Origin: Tricholomella constricta | Lineage: Eukaryota; Basidiomycota; Agaricomycetes; Agaricales; Lyophyllaceae | Direction: 5' to 3' | Assembly (NCBI GenBank): GCA_013368375.1 | Contig: JAACJP010000011.1 | Span: 62,001-126,000 of the forward strand | Length of the DNA: 64,000 nt | Shown here: positions 54,476-64,000 of the stretch, piece by piece | Numbering within the stretch: the stretch's first letter is position 1 | How the letters are laid out: every line of letters begins with the position of its first letter | The notes under the pieces: generated by a model | What the model was told of the DNA's origin: nothing | Database searches by the model: none | Seen by the model: the letters and a program-made list of their open reading frames with translations, nothing else | Translations under genes and position numbers: made by a program

Positions 54476-55136
54476 CTATTTTGCCCTCTTTCCCTTCTTA
54501 GCTTTGGGTTTTGGCCTCTCGTCCTTTTCTCTGTCCTTTCCCTTTCCCTTTTTGTCTATCATGTTACCTGACTGTGGACCATCGATTTGAGAACGCAGAT
54601 TACTGAAGGCATTGTGTGCCGCGGCCACACTTTCAAGCTTTGCAACTTCTGCCAAATAAAGCTGGCGCGATGCCGCGGCATATGTTCCGCCATATTGCTG
54701 TTGGTATGCCAGGACCTCTGCGTGAAGTTGCAAGGCCTCACGGCCAGTCAAGGGCTGTAACTATATTAGTATGTATTCAACCCATATCATTTGAAACCCA
54801 CTGGATCTGGAGGTATCATGATATTTCCATGGGCTAGGAAATGGCACTTGCCCTCTGTGTGTGGCAAGGGCTAAAATGCATTATTCAGAGTGGTGTGCAG
54901 AAAGAAAAGCTTTCAATTGGGCTCACCCCAGCAGGAAAGGTTGAGTCCATTGGCTGGACCATGAGTGCACGTTCGGTCACAGGAACGAGGAACTTTGGCA
55001 CCAGATAGTCCCCGTTTTCAGTGGCAATGACAGAATAGCCAGTGGGAGGTGCCGCGGTGCTGGACTGCACAACACGGGAGGAATTGGCACCGCGGGGGTT
55101 CTCACCGTGGTGTCCTTCAGAGGCTTCGTTGTTCAT
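54476..55136 (-). CDS. KDZ2 gene A: small three-exon accessory protein
   Basis: Exon 1 (55,136 to about 54,927) encodes MNNEASEGHHGENPRG...NGDYLVPKFLVPVTER. A middle exon is read as PLPHTEGKCHFLAHGN...PPDP. Exon 3 (about 54,752-54,476) encodes PLTGREALQLHAEVLAYQQQ...TYAAASRQLYLAEVAKLES and a Lys-rich tail (KKGKGKDREKDERPKPKAKKGKRAK) lacking in KDZ1. The exon junction D-P/P-L-T is conserved. An in-frame upstream ATG at 55,286 is possible, but 55,136 fits the KDZ1 start. Function unknown. Confidence 0.7.
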
Positions 55137-55326
55137 AATGGGGGGAGTTGATTGATTTTGAAGACCGAGACCAAGCACTTTATGTGAATTTGTTTGATCG
55201 ATGGATTGATGAGATAAGGTCATGTGACTGATGTTGAAAAAAATTTCACCGCCTCTCTCTCTTCCCAACCACAACTTCCCCCGCACCGCGCACCCTCTTC
55301 CACCCGATCACCTTACATTAACTTTG
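55137..55326. promoter_or_regulatory. Bidirectional promoter region between KDZ2 genes A and B
   Basis: A 190-bp spacer between divergent start codons, with no GCCGCGGC word, matching the equally motif-free spacer in KDZ1 (31,558-31,842). Confidence 0.45.
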
Positions 55327-57656
55327 ATGGATTCTTCCGCCGTTCAAACCACCCTCGCTGCGACTGACCGGAGGCTCCTCAAGGCCGTAAAGGCTGGGAT
55401 GCGCGATGAGTTCGTCGCCATCTACAAGGACTCGGTAAGCATCGCTTTTTAATTTTTTTTTTCTTTTCCAATTATTGAATATTTGAGCAGAAGGACTTCT
55501 ACATATGCGTCTCCGGCATCCGAGACCCCCAAACAATCAAGCTATTCAACAGCTCGTTCTTTGGGCTCACGCTCAAGCTGCTTCAAAAGGTCTCTCGTGA
55601 GACCGAGAAGTTTGCTGAGCACCTCGCCGCGTACCGGACGCAGGCTGCGGAGTTCAAGAAGCGGGTCACCGTGGTGGAGGAGAAGGAGGACAGGGGTGAG
55701 GGGTCATCAAAGGTCCAGGCGGGGACCGCGGCAAGCCTTGTCGCTGATGACATTGTCGCAAAGAAGGTGGCAAAAAGGAAGGCCGAAGCAGAAAAGGACG
55801 CGGCCGCGGCAAGAAAGACCAAGGCGGAGGCCGCGGCACGAATGAAGGAGGCTGCGGTGAGGGAGCGGGAAGAGAGGAGGGTGAGGGAGGAGGAAGAGAA
55901 GAGGGTGAGGGAGCAGGAAGAGAAGAGGGCGAGCAAGAAGGCAAAGAGGGAACTGGAGGCACGGAAGAGAGAAGAGGCCGCGGCGGCACAGAAAGAAGTG
56001 GAGGAGGCCGCGGCGCGCAAAAGGGAGGAGGCGAGGAAAAGAGGGGAGGCGAGGAAAAGAGAGGAGGAGGCCGCGGTGCGGAAGAGAGAGGAGGAGGCCG
56101 CGGTGCGGAAGAGAGAGGAGGAGGCTGCGGTGCGGAAGAGAGAGGAGGAGGCCGCGGCCGCGGTGGCAAAGGCCCGCGCTCCCAAACCCAAGGCCACCAA
56201 GAAGGACAAGGGTAAGCAAAAGGCACCCGCACCCCCCACACCCCCCACAAGACGACCATCACAGTGGGGGAGCCCATCCACTCATCGACCGCGGCCACCT
56301 TCACCGCACTGGGAGCAGAAAGCGGTGGGGAGACAACTTACATGGAAGTTGACTCAGATGCAGACCCTGCTGGTGCCCAGAGAACAGCCCCCGCCCCCTA
56401 CAACCCAACACTCTACCACCCGCCCTGCAGTGCCTGCGTTCGCTTCAATCAAGAATGCAGGAAGCAAGCATCCTCAGCCACGGCATGTCAAGCTTGCCGT
56501 GACAAGAAGAGGCACTGCACATATGGCCCCTTGAGGAAGAAGTCAGCTGGGACTTCAAGAGTGGTGGGTGATGAGGTCCCGGTGGCTGGGCCCAGCAAAC
56601 CAAGTAAGTGTAAAATTTGTATTTCAGTTTCAAAGCTAATTAAGAGTAGGGAAAGATAGAGGTGCATCTCACAAGGCCGCGGCCCCCACTCCTGGCGCTC
56701 CCACCGCTCCCCCCACCGCGGCCCCTATTCCTCCCGTCACCGCGGTGGCCCTGACCCCTCATGCCGCAGTAAACGATGATGAAATGTCTTCCACCATCAG
56801 GTCAATCAAGGGGACAGTGCGTGAGCTGGAAGACTTTGCCGACGCCATGGATGAGGACACCACAAACCTCCGTTCTGAGGTCACTGCCCAGGAGGCCAAG
56901 ATTGAGCAGCTGGAGCAAGGGAGGGAGGGTCACTCTGAGGCTCTCGGGAAGATGTCTCGACGGGTTGGAGTGTTGACAGAGGCGGTCCGCCGGATGTCAG
57001 CATCCATTGCGGTCCTGACAGACCGAGTGGACTCTATGGAGTGCCGGGTGTTTAGAAAGAGGGTGGTGATGCAGGAGGCAAGTGAGACGGAGGGTGAGTC
57101 TTCCCCCAACGTTGATGCCGCGGCAGTAGCTTCCCCCCCCAACAACGTCGATGCCGCGGCGGGAGACGGCGCAGAAGGTGGTGAGCAGCCTCTTGGTACT
57201 GAGGAGTCTGACGACCTTCACGCCGCGGCGAGCCCCATGGACATGGACACCGCGGACATGCATGCCGCGGCTGACTTCCCAGCACCGGTGTCCCCGCCCC
57301 AACCAACCACCACCCTGCCACCACCACCACCACCACCACCACCACCATCACCATCACCACCACCACCGTCGCCATCCCCCTCGCCCTTTCCACATGTGCC
57401 GGACAGCCCTCCCCCACCTTTGCCGCCTACCCTCCAAGTGACTTCGCCAACCCCGGAGACTGAACACCTAGCTCCCCCTCCAACCGCTACAACTCGTCGC
57501 TCACGGTCACGTAGCCGCACACCGGCACCTATGGATCAAGATGGTGAGCCACTTCACCGGACGCGTAGCAAGGCTCCCATCAGCACAGATGGTGAAAAGC
57601 GGAAGGCAGATGACGATTTGGATGAGGCCGCGGCGAAAAAACCGCGCCTCAATTGA
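55327..57656 (+). CDS. KDZ2 gene B: coiled-coil protein with GAL4-type Zn2Cys6 cluster
   Basis: Four exons: 55,327-55,435, about 55,492-56,212, about 56,265-56,602, and about 56,660-57,656. Exon 2 is a long Glu/Arg/Lys/Ala helix (VRKREEEAAVRKREEE repeats), a coiled coil. Exon 3 holds CSAC-x6-C-x9-C-x2-C-x6-C near 56,428-56,520, the Zn2Cys6 pattern, with a VRFNQE loop that differs from LRKGLG of KDZ1. Exon 4 has another heptad-rich helix (LRSEVTAQEAKIEQLEQ), a Pro run, and a basic tail (GEKRKADDDLDEAAAKKPRLN) parallel to that of KDZ1. The exon 2-exon 3 join needs the acceptor at 56,263 to keep frame. Ala-Ala pairs encoded by GCC-GCG-GC are common throughout. It is the likely reader of GCCGCGGC, by inference. 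Confidence 0.83.
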
Positions 57657-58048
57657 ACACTCCGCGGACGCCCTTTTTTACATTGTTTTTTGACACCTGC
57701 TTTCTTGATTGTATACAATAGCTATTCTATATACCTCAGACAATTGTAGATATATACCTCAGACAATTGTAGATAACAAAAAGCTAACATCCAGAGCTAC
57801 ACTGTACATATACTAGTTACAGCTGTAGATAATCAAAAATTTTTCTTGCACTCAAGTGTTGAACAAATGAAGTGTGAATGACGTGTGCCAATGTCATTGA
57901 AGGTGCCGCAATGCTATAATGCTGCGGCACATCAATGATGCCGCGGCACAAGCATTGCTGCCCATCACCACAGATACATTTCTAAATCATAACAGACTGG
58001 TTGATAAGCATGCATACTATTATGTGTAGATATTTGACTAGCTTCCCT
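57657..58048. other. Convergent 3' spacer between KDZ2 genes B and C
   Basis: AT-rich, with a short duplication (tatacctcagacaattgtag twice, 57,731-57,771) and GCCGCGGC-type words near 57,943. No gene. Confidence 0.5.
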
Positions 58049-60395
58049 CTAACGTCTACGTTTATCTGCTTTGACTTTTGTGGACCTTGTTACCGCGGGC
58101 TTGGGTGCCGCGGCCCGCGCTGCCGCGGACCGTGTTGCTGCCCTTGATGTAACTGCCATGGCATCCTGCTGCCTTGTCGATCTCCTACTGGACCCCTCTA
58201 GAATCTGCTGCGCCTCATCTAACAGCCTCTGAGTGCTCCTTGACTTCTTAGTTCCCATCGTATGAGCTTCATCGCGCTTTCGCTTTTGTGATGCCGGTGT
58301 AGTGCTGGATAGTTGAGGGGTTGGAGACCTTGATGCTGAAGGTTCATTTATGGGTGTGGTGGGATTATCCTGCTTCAATAGCTCTAGTGCAGTCTCAGGC
58401 ACGCGGTACTTTGGTGGTCCGTCTGCAGGGCCATTGATTGGGTATTGTCCTGCAAAGCCACGGGCCATGAGCTTGCGCATGGTATCATCGTCTACAAGTA
58501 CACTTTGGACTTGAGGAGTGTCCTTGTGTGCTGCATTGAAATTAGCCTCCTGGTTGTGGTGCCCAGACATGCCTTGGTCTACCCCAACAGTCATATCCTC
58601 ATCTGGTGACATTTCGCCGCGGCCTCGACTGCCGCGGTCCGCACCGATATTTGGGCTGGCTGCCTCAGTGTTAGGTGGCTGTGATCTGGTATTGAATTGT
58701 GTGGCTGTTTCAATTTCGCCGCGGCCTTGACTGCCGCGGTCCGCTCCGGTGTTTGGGCTGGTGTTAGGTTGCTGTGATCTGGGACTGACTGCAGTCTCCC
58801 CTGGTTCCATTTCGCCGCGGCCTGGACTGCCGCGGTCCGCTCCGGTGTTTTCGCTGGCTGGCAACGGGGGCATAGATGTCAACCCTTCCAACAAAGGGTC
58901 AATATGCATCCTTTGTTTATCTTTCCTCTTCTTCTTCCTGATTGCCTGTTTTCGTTCTGCCGCGGCCTCCAAATCCTTTCGTTCTCCATATACTGCTGCA
59001 ACCCTCTCCTTCTTGGTGTTCAGGTAAGAGGACCACCGGAATGCAGAAGAATGACCATGTTCCTCCTGGCGCTGGTACCAAAAGTCAAGGAGCGATTCTA
59101 ATTCCTTGAATCGAATGTTGCGTGGATCACAAATTCTCTGTCCCGCGGGAAGATATTCCGCGGCAATAAATTTGGCGCACTCTGCCTCCACAGCCTTGAA
59201 TGGTGTCGAGTTTTTTGTACGGCCAGAGGCAAGCACTAAAGGAGTATGTCAGAGAGTCAACACAGCAATGGACAACAACATACTGTAATGGTAATTCAGA
59301 TAGTAACGTACGATCATTTCAAGATCGTTGTGAGTTTTTGGAGTGTCATCCGGAGATGGTAAGATCGGAAAACCGTCCTCATGTATCTTCACTTGGATGT
59401 TGGGCTGCGCGGCCTCGAGAGGGTTTAGGGGGATGGGGTCAAGTGACTGCTGTACAGCAACCACATAATCCATAAGCTTGACTTTGCAGTCTTGAATCAA
59501 GGTAGGAAAGGTTTCTGTAAACTTCTTATACACGGCGCCCATGTTGTGAGCAATTTTGTCGTGACTACGCCGCGGAACGTCAGGCCGCGGACAGTTATGC
59601 AATGTGAAAAATTACTTACGCGCGCACACAAAGGTGCCCTTCACTGTTGGTCCATGCAACAAATGTAAGGGAAACCATTCCCATTTCCCGCCACCGCCGT
59701 TTGTCCACATCTTCCACCCGTGTGAAGCCATGTTTATCTGCAATTCTGTGGGCAGGGCAAGTGTTAGCCTCATAACGATAGCCGCGGCGTGCGCCGCCCG
59801 CCGCGGTGACACTTACTTTGGCCTTTCCTCCTGTGGATATCCCTTTCTACTCCACTCCTGAGCTGTCGTTTCCAATGCTTGGCGTTCATCAGGGGCCAGG
59901 TTTTTGATGACATTGGAAATGGCCTTGTTCCGCTGCTGAAATGCCTCGGGGCATGCTGGGTCAAGGTCGTCCACACCCAGTATGTGCTCCAGTTCATCAT
60001 GGATTGCGTCGCGCTTAGTGCGCATGACCACATGTCGGAGGGTGATGTTCAATTCCCCCATAGATTTCTTGAAGTCCGGGTACACCCTCCAGTTGTTCTT
60101 CACCCAATTGGCAAGTTGCTGTGGGCAGTTTAGCAAATGATTATGGGTTGAATGGTGCATAGTGTACCTTTACTGCTTTTTGTGAAGCTTCGTCCGTTTG
60201 GGGATCCTTCTTTTGCAAGCTCCAGTAGTTGAAAATGTCAACAAGCACCTTGGATGTAAAAATCTTGGCTCTCTTGGCTGCATCTGGCTCTCCCCGGTAC
60301 TCGTCCTTGTACTTGTTAAGGACATCACGCTCCTCTCTTGAATAGGCACTTTGTTTTCTGATGGTCTTTGGTGCCTCGGCTTCGTTGGCTGACAT
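58049..60395 (-). CDS. KDZ2 gene C: basic accessory protein of unknown function
   Basis: Exons correspond to KDZ1 gene C: 60,395 to about 60,170 (MSANEAEAPKTIRK...ERDVLNKYKDEYRGEP...KVLVDIFNYWSL), about 60,120-59,820 (QQLANWVKNNWRVYPDF...ATAQEWSRKGYPQEE), a short exon near 59,690, about 59,560-59,300 (LIQDCKVKLMDYVVAVQQ...HEDGFPILPSPD), and about 59,235-58,049 (DPRNIRFKELESLLDFWYQRQ...SSYLNTKKERVAAVYGERK), then Gly/Arg-rich repeats (ADRGS-GRGEM, three times) and a basic tail (STKVKADKRRR). The GADRGSxGRGE repeats are coded by ccgcggcctcgactgccgcg-type sequence on the plus strand, so the dispersed word appears built into the protein. The start was chosen by homology. Function unknown. Confidence 0.7.
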
Positions 60396-60731
60396 GTGAG
60401 AGTGTAGTGGAAAGGAATGACCAAAATGGGACAACAAACATGAGGTTGGTTCTCGGGTCAAGTTAGAAATTTGATCCGCGGCCAGCTGACACTGCGCAAA
60501 CAAATCCATCGCTTTGATTAACATCTGGCCGGGGTCCGACAGGACATGTGTAGCAAGCAAGGCAGTACATGTGTCTGCAGGGAGGTCATGTGTACAGAGT
60601 TCAATGCCATGAGGAGGTTCAATGCCATGAGGAGGTTCAATGCCATGAGGAGATGACATGGGGTGATTCAAGATCATTGTGAAGATTATCAACCATCACC
60701 AGGCTTTCTCTGTCAACCCTCTTTCCTTACC
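60396..60731. promoter_or_regulatory. Bidirectional promoter region between KDZ2 genes C and D
   Basis: Spacer between divergent start codons. It includes a triple tandem repeat of caatgccatgaggaggtt (60,602-60,656) just upstream of gene D, and one ccgcggcc word near 60,477. Confidence 0.45.
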
Positions 60732-63700
60732 ATGCTCAAGCGCAAACGCACCAAAAAGGATCCCATCCTTAGACAGACTGATCGGGTGCAGGGTGGCCTG
60801 GATGTTCATACATCCATACGGACTACTGCTCGAGGTGATGTTGTGGAATCAACAATGGTTCCTTTGCAGTCAAGGCCAATTATCCCTATTCCCAGTGCCT
60901 TTCCACGCATGCCAGTGCCCATTGGCTCAACCCAAGTTCCAGTAGATCCTGATAATGGAGGAAGTCATTTCAATGATGACATAGAAATACCAGTGCCCAT
61001 TCGTCGGACAAAGGTAAACTACTGTTGCTTTCCATTATTGCTTTGACAATGATTGGTGAACAGACACAAGCCAACTACCTACAGGAGTTTGTTGACCATG
61101 CTCCTGAGATGCTGCAAGGTCTACTGGCTAGAGAGACTATGCAAGAAAAGCACCCTTGCCCAGACTGTCCCCACAAAAATTATGCTCGATGGCGGTGTCA
61201 GGACTGTACCAGCCCCCGCATACTCTGCCGCCACTGTATGCGGATCAATCACCGAGACAATCCCCTGCATAAGATTGAGTGCTGGAATGGGCAATACTTC
61301 CGTACAGCACGACTGTGGGAGGTTGGGGCGTACATTATCGTCCCCCACTCATCCGGGGAACAGTTCTGCTCCCAACTTCAGTTTCAGCGCACCCGTCTGG
61401 AGACCTTTCAAACCCAGAAAGATATCATGGACCAGAACACCATATCCCAGCGGGGCTCTAAGCCACAGCAAGGTCATTCAACAGGGACATCGGCGGAAGC
61501 TCCTATCACAGAGGAAGAAGGCCTTGCGCCACACCATCAGTACACCGCGGAGAGTGTCATGGAAGTTGACACTATGGAAAACGATGCCGCGGTGCCCGAT
61601 ACCGCGGCCGCGGCATGCGATTCTGGATCAGCGGCATTTGAAGACACGGACTTAGGACAAGTGGCTGAGTCTGGATTAGCGGCATATGATTTGGACATGA
61701 ATGCTTCCGGCTCCGCGGCATCTAATGCCGCGGCCGCGGCATTTGAAGACACGGACTTGGCGGATGACGGCCCAGCCACTGATGAAGAGTATATAGCGCG
61801 TCTGGATGAGTTATTTCACCTCAGAGGTGGGCGAAAAACGGGTGACGACTTGGAAGATGACATGGAAGGTCGTGACACTCAAGAGACACCAGAGGACATC
61901 GAGGACGATGACCTGGACGAGGAATTCTTGGATCCACCGGACAGAAATGTTAGTTCTGTCCTTGGGCCGCGGCATGATGGACTGAACAATAACTATGTTC
62001 GCGTTGTGCACATCAACGGAATCCACTACATCCCTCTGGTCTTCTGCACTTGCCATGGCCAGTCAATGGTCACTATTGACCTAATGCATGCCCGCTTGAT
62101 ACCCACAACATTCACTCGGTACACAACACTCTTCACAGCTGGCGTTTTGGATGACTATCGATTGGCAAACCTGGAATGTAAAGCATCAGCTTTTCAGTAT
62201 TGGCAAAAACTTAGTCGTGCAACGGCCGCGGCGACGAACAGCGCGGACATTGATAATTTTTATCGTGAACTGCGGAGGCTTTCTCGTTCCTGGAGGTGGT
62301 TGAAGAAAATAAAGTGGGCTGGCTATGGACATGAGAAAGATGATCCAATGAACCCTGTCGCGGGTGATCTTGCAATTTTTTGCCCCGCATGCCCTCAGCC
62401 CGAGGTCAATCTACCCACTGACTGGAAATCTGACCAGAACAGGTACTTCCACCTGATTTCTTCCATAAAGTTAAGCATTTTAACAGATTGGAACACAGGA
62501 AAGTCTACATTCGGTCTTTTGTAGCAGATGGAAATTTCAAAGCAGACCATGTTCGCCAGCCAAACGCCGCGGCTGATGTATGGTTATCAGAGGGGGGAGG
62601 AATGATGGCCAAGAGGGAGGATTATCATGAGTTTTTGAAGACAGCATTCAACAAACTCACTGTAAGTCTATTTGGTTATGCATCGCCGCGGCACTGATTA
62701 CCTTGTCCGTGGCAGAAAGCCCCATGTGAAAACCAATTTCGTGTTTTGGAACAAGCATTGCTGACTTCCAAGGCTTGTGATGTGACGGGGATTGTTGCCG
62801 TTGCATGCGCCCGTCATGGTTGCTTTGCACCCAACAGCCTTGCTAACCTTTATGCTGGCGAGCAACAAAAGAATGTAGACTGGTCTCTTCTACAGGCAAT
62901 CAAAGCAACCAATATGACTGACATCGAGGTGCTTCTTTTTATCTACGACATCGTTTGCCAGTACATCATCCACCTTGATGATCGCATCGGACCCTCCCTT
63001 CCCCCTCAAATGATAATTGACCGCGCTATTGGCCTTATGCATGTCCATGGCCACAAGCCTGACTGTTTCTTCCGCTTTGCATCATCTTTCATCCCTGGTG
63101 CCGCGGTTGTTGCTGGAGAAATCCTAGAGAGCTTATGGGCCGTCCTTAACACCGTCTCCCCCATGACTAGGACAGCTACTTTGGCCCATCGGGCAGAAAT
63201 TCTGGACGACCACATGAATGATTCAAATTGGAAGAAGTTGCTTGACATGTGTGAGTAATAATGGTCTTACCGCGGTGTGTTGTATGCCGCGGTCATGTGT
63301 TGACTCCTAATATTTCTCTAGCCGCGGCATTATGTTCGAGATTCCGTCGAGCTACTGAAACCAGGGAAAGTGCCGACCTATATTATGATCAAATGTGTAA
63401 TGGAGTTCCGGTTGAGCAGATTGCTGAGTGGGTTGCAGAGATTGAAGAAGCGGAGAGGGAAAGGCTTAACGATCCCAAGGCCATGGACATTCTGAAGGCA
63501 CGCACTACAGCCATCGAACCCCGTGAAGAGTCACCAGAGGTCATGGAATGCTTAACACTTGAAGAACAGTGGATCCAGCTAGGAATTGACCTTCAAGAGC
63601 AGCAGTTAGTCTTTTGCATTTTATGTTGAACATCATTCTGACCTGATGTGCCAGGACTAGCCTTCAGAATAAAGTGAAGAGGTTGGTGCGGGAGCCGCGG

Positions 63701-64000
63701 GAAGAGGACCGCAAGGCAGTGGAGGCTGAAAGAGCACGTCTGCATACGCAGATTAACGTCTTCACAGCATTGCAAGCCCGCACGGGACATCATCATTCAA
63801 CCCCAGTCATTCCAGATGACCCTCCCGATGACATGTTTGACTACCTGGAAGATGATGAGATAGAAGGACAGGGTGACCAAGGGGAAGGGGCGGCAGGTGC
63901 AACGGAAAGAGGTGAGATGAATACCGCGGCACCAAATACCGCGGCACCAAATGGCGGGAGTGGCGAGATGAATACCGCGGCACGAAATGGTGGCAGTGGC
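60732..64000 (+). CDS. KDZ2 gene D: KDZ transposase with CxC2-like cluster (partial, runs off the window)
   Basis: It aligns with KDZ1 gene D exon by exon. Exon 1 starts MLKRKRTKKDP; exon 2 carries CPDCPHKNYARWRCQDC and CRHCMRINHRDNPLH (61,158-61,275), an Ala/acidic insertion built from GCCGCGGC words (61,500-61,760), VHINGIHYIPLVFC, YRLANLECKASAFQYWQKLS and FYRELRRLSRSWRWLKK. The core includes RSFVADGNFKADH (62,512), CARHGCFAPNS, FIYDIVCQY (62,939), HVHGHKPDCF and GEILESLWAVLN (63,120). The C-terminal helical region (KAMDILKARTTAIEP; LVREPREEDRKAV) continues to the window edge. No disruption is seen. Confidence 0.86.

Larger units (their letters stand above)
53539..64000 (+). mobile_element. 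KDZ2: CxC2-type KDZ DNA transposon, left 10.5 kb (partial)
   Basis: Starts CAGGTAGGGGCATCACAG, sharing the first 12 bases with the KDZ1 and KDZ3 right ends (in reverse complement). It interrupts gypsy-2. Gene order A (minus), B (plus), C (minus), D (plus) repeats KDZ1; gene E and the right end lie beyond the window. The dispersed word here is GCCGCGGC rather than TCCGCGGA. Confidence 0.85.

Noticed and set aside
29980..64000. A TET/JBP-type dioxygenase gene, which can accompany KDZ elements in mushrooms
   Set aside because: I looked for HxD...H and double-stranded beta-helix-like segments in genes A, C and E and saw none.

Overview
The window looks like a transposon-dense region of a basidiomycete genome, most likely an Agaricomycete. 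The reasons are short GT-AG introns of about 45-60 nt, several KDZ (Kyakuja-Dileera-Zisupton) transposases carrying CxC1- or CxC2-like cysteine clusters, chromodomain Ty3/gypsy elements, and a multi-exon Spt5-like (NGN + KOW) gene. I found no rRNA, tRNA or CRISPR array, and no confident host housekeeping gene.

Layout. 0.4-3.0 kb: an Spt5-like gene. 4.3-9.3 kb: a CxC1-type KDZ transposase with 137-bp tandem repeats downstream. 9.4-9.9 kb: a small LTR remnant. 9.9-14.1 kb: a 5'-truncated chromodomain gypsy element (gypsy-1). 14.1-14.8 kb plus 27.8-28.3 kb: the right end of a third CxC2-type KDZ element (relic 'KDZ3'), split by a 12.9-kb LTR retrotransposon (14,837-27,762) that carries two antisense Zn2Cys6 genes. 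28.3-30.0 kb: degenerate sequence and repeats. 29,980-43,811: a complete KDZ element ('KDZ1') with matching termini and a 7-bp target duplication. 44.1-49.5 kb: three genes, two of them diverged homologues of KDZ1 accessory genes, interleaved with two solo-type LTRs. 50.3-53.5 kb: a second chromodomain gypsy element (gypsy-2, minus strand), truncated by 'KDZ2', which starts at 53,539 and runs past the window end.

KDZ1 and KDZ2 share one gene order: A (minus; small three-exon protein), B (plus; charged coiled-coil protein with a GAL4-type Zn2Cys6 cluster), C (minus; basic, novel), D (plus; CxC2-KDZ transposase); KDZ1 also shows E (plus; novel acidic). A/B and C/D are divergent pairs with short shared promoter regions.

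The most striking signal is not a gene. KDZ1 is saturated from end to end, in exons, introns and spacers, with the palindrome CCGCGG, mostly as TCCGCGGA/CCGCGGAC. KDZ2 is saturated with the same core in a different flank, GCCGCGGC. Aligned homologous codons in gene D have each family's word where the other lacks it. CCG-CGG is the kind of half-site pair read by Zn2Cys6 dimers, and each element encodes such a protein with a coiled coil (gene B). I infer a family-specific self-recognition system, perhaps for anti-silencing, dosage control or transposition, analogous in logic to plant VANDAL/VANC. The LTR retrotransposon independently carries two Zn2Cys6 genes and its own ACCGAC-rich word bias, and it inserted inside a CCGCGGAC word of KDZ3. 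The functional part is inference; the word bias, gene order and cysteine patterns are directly visible.
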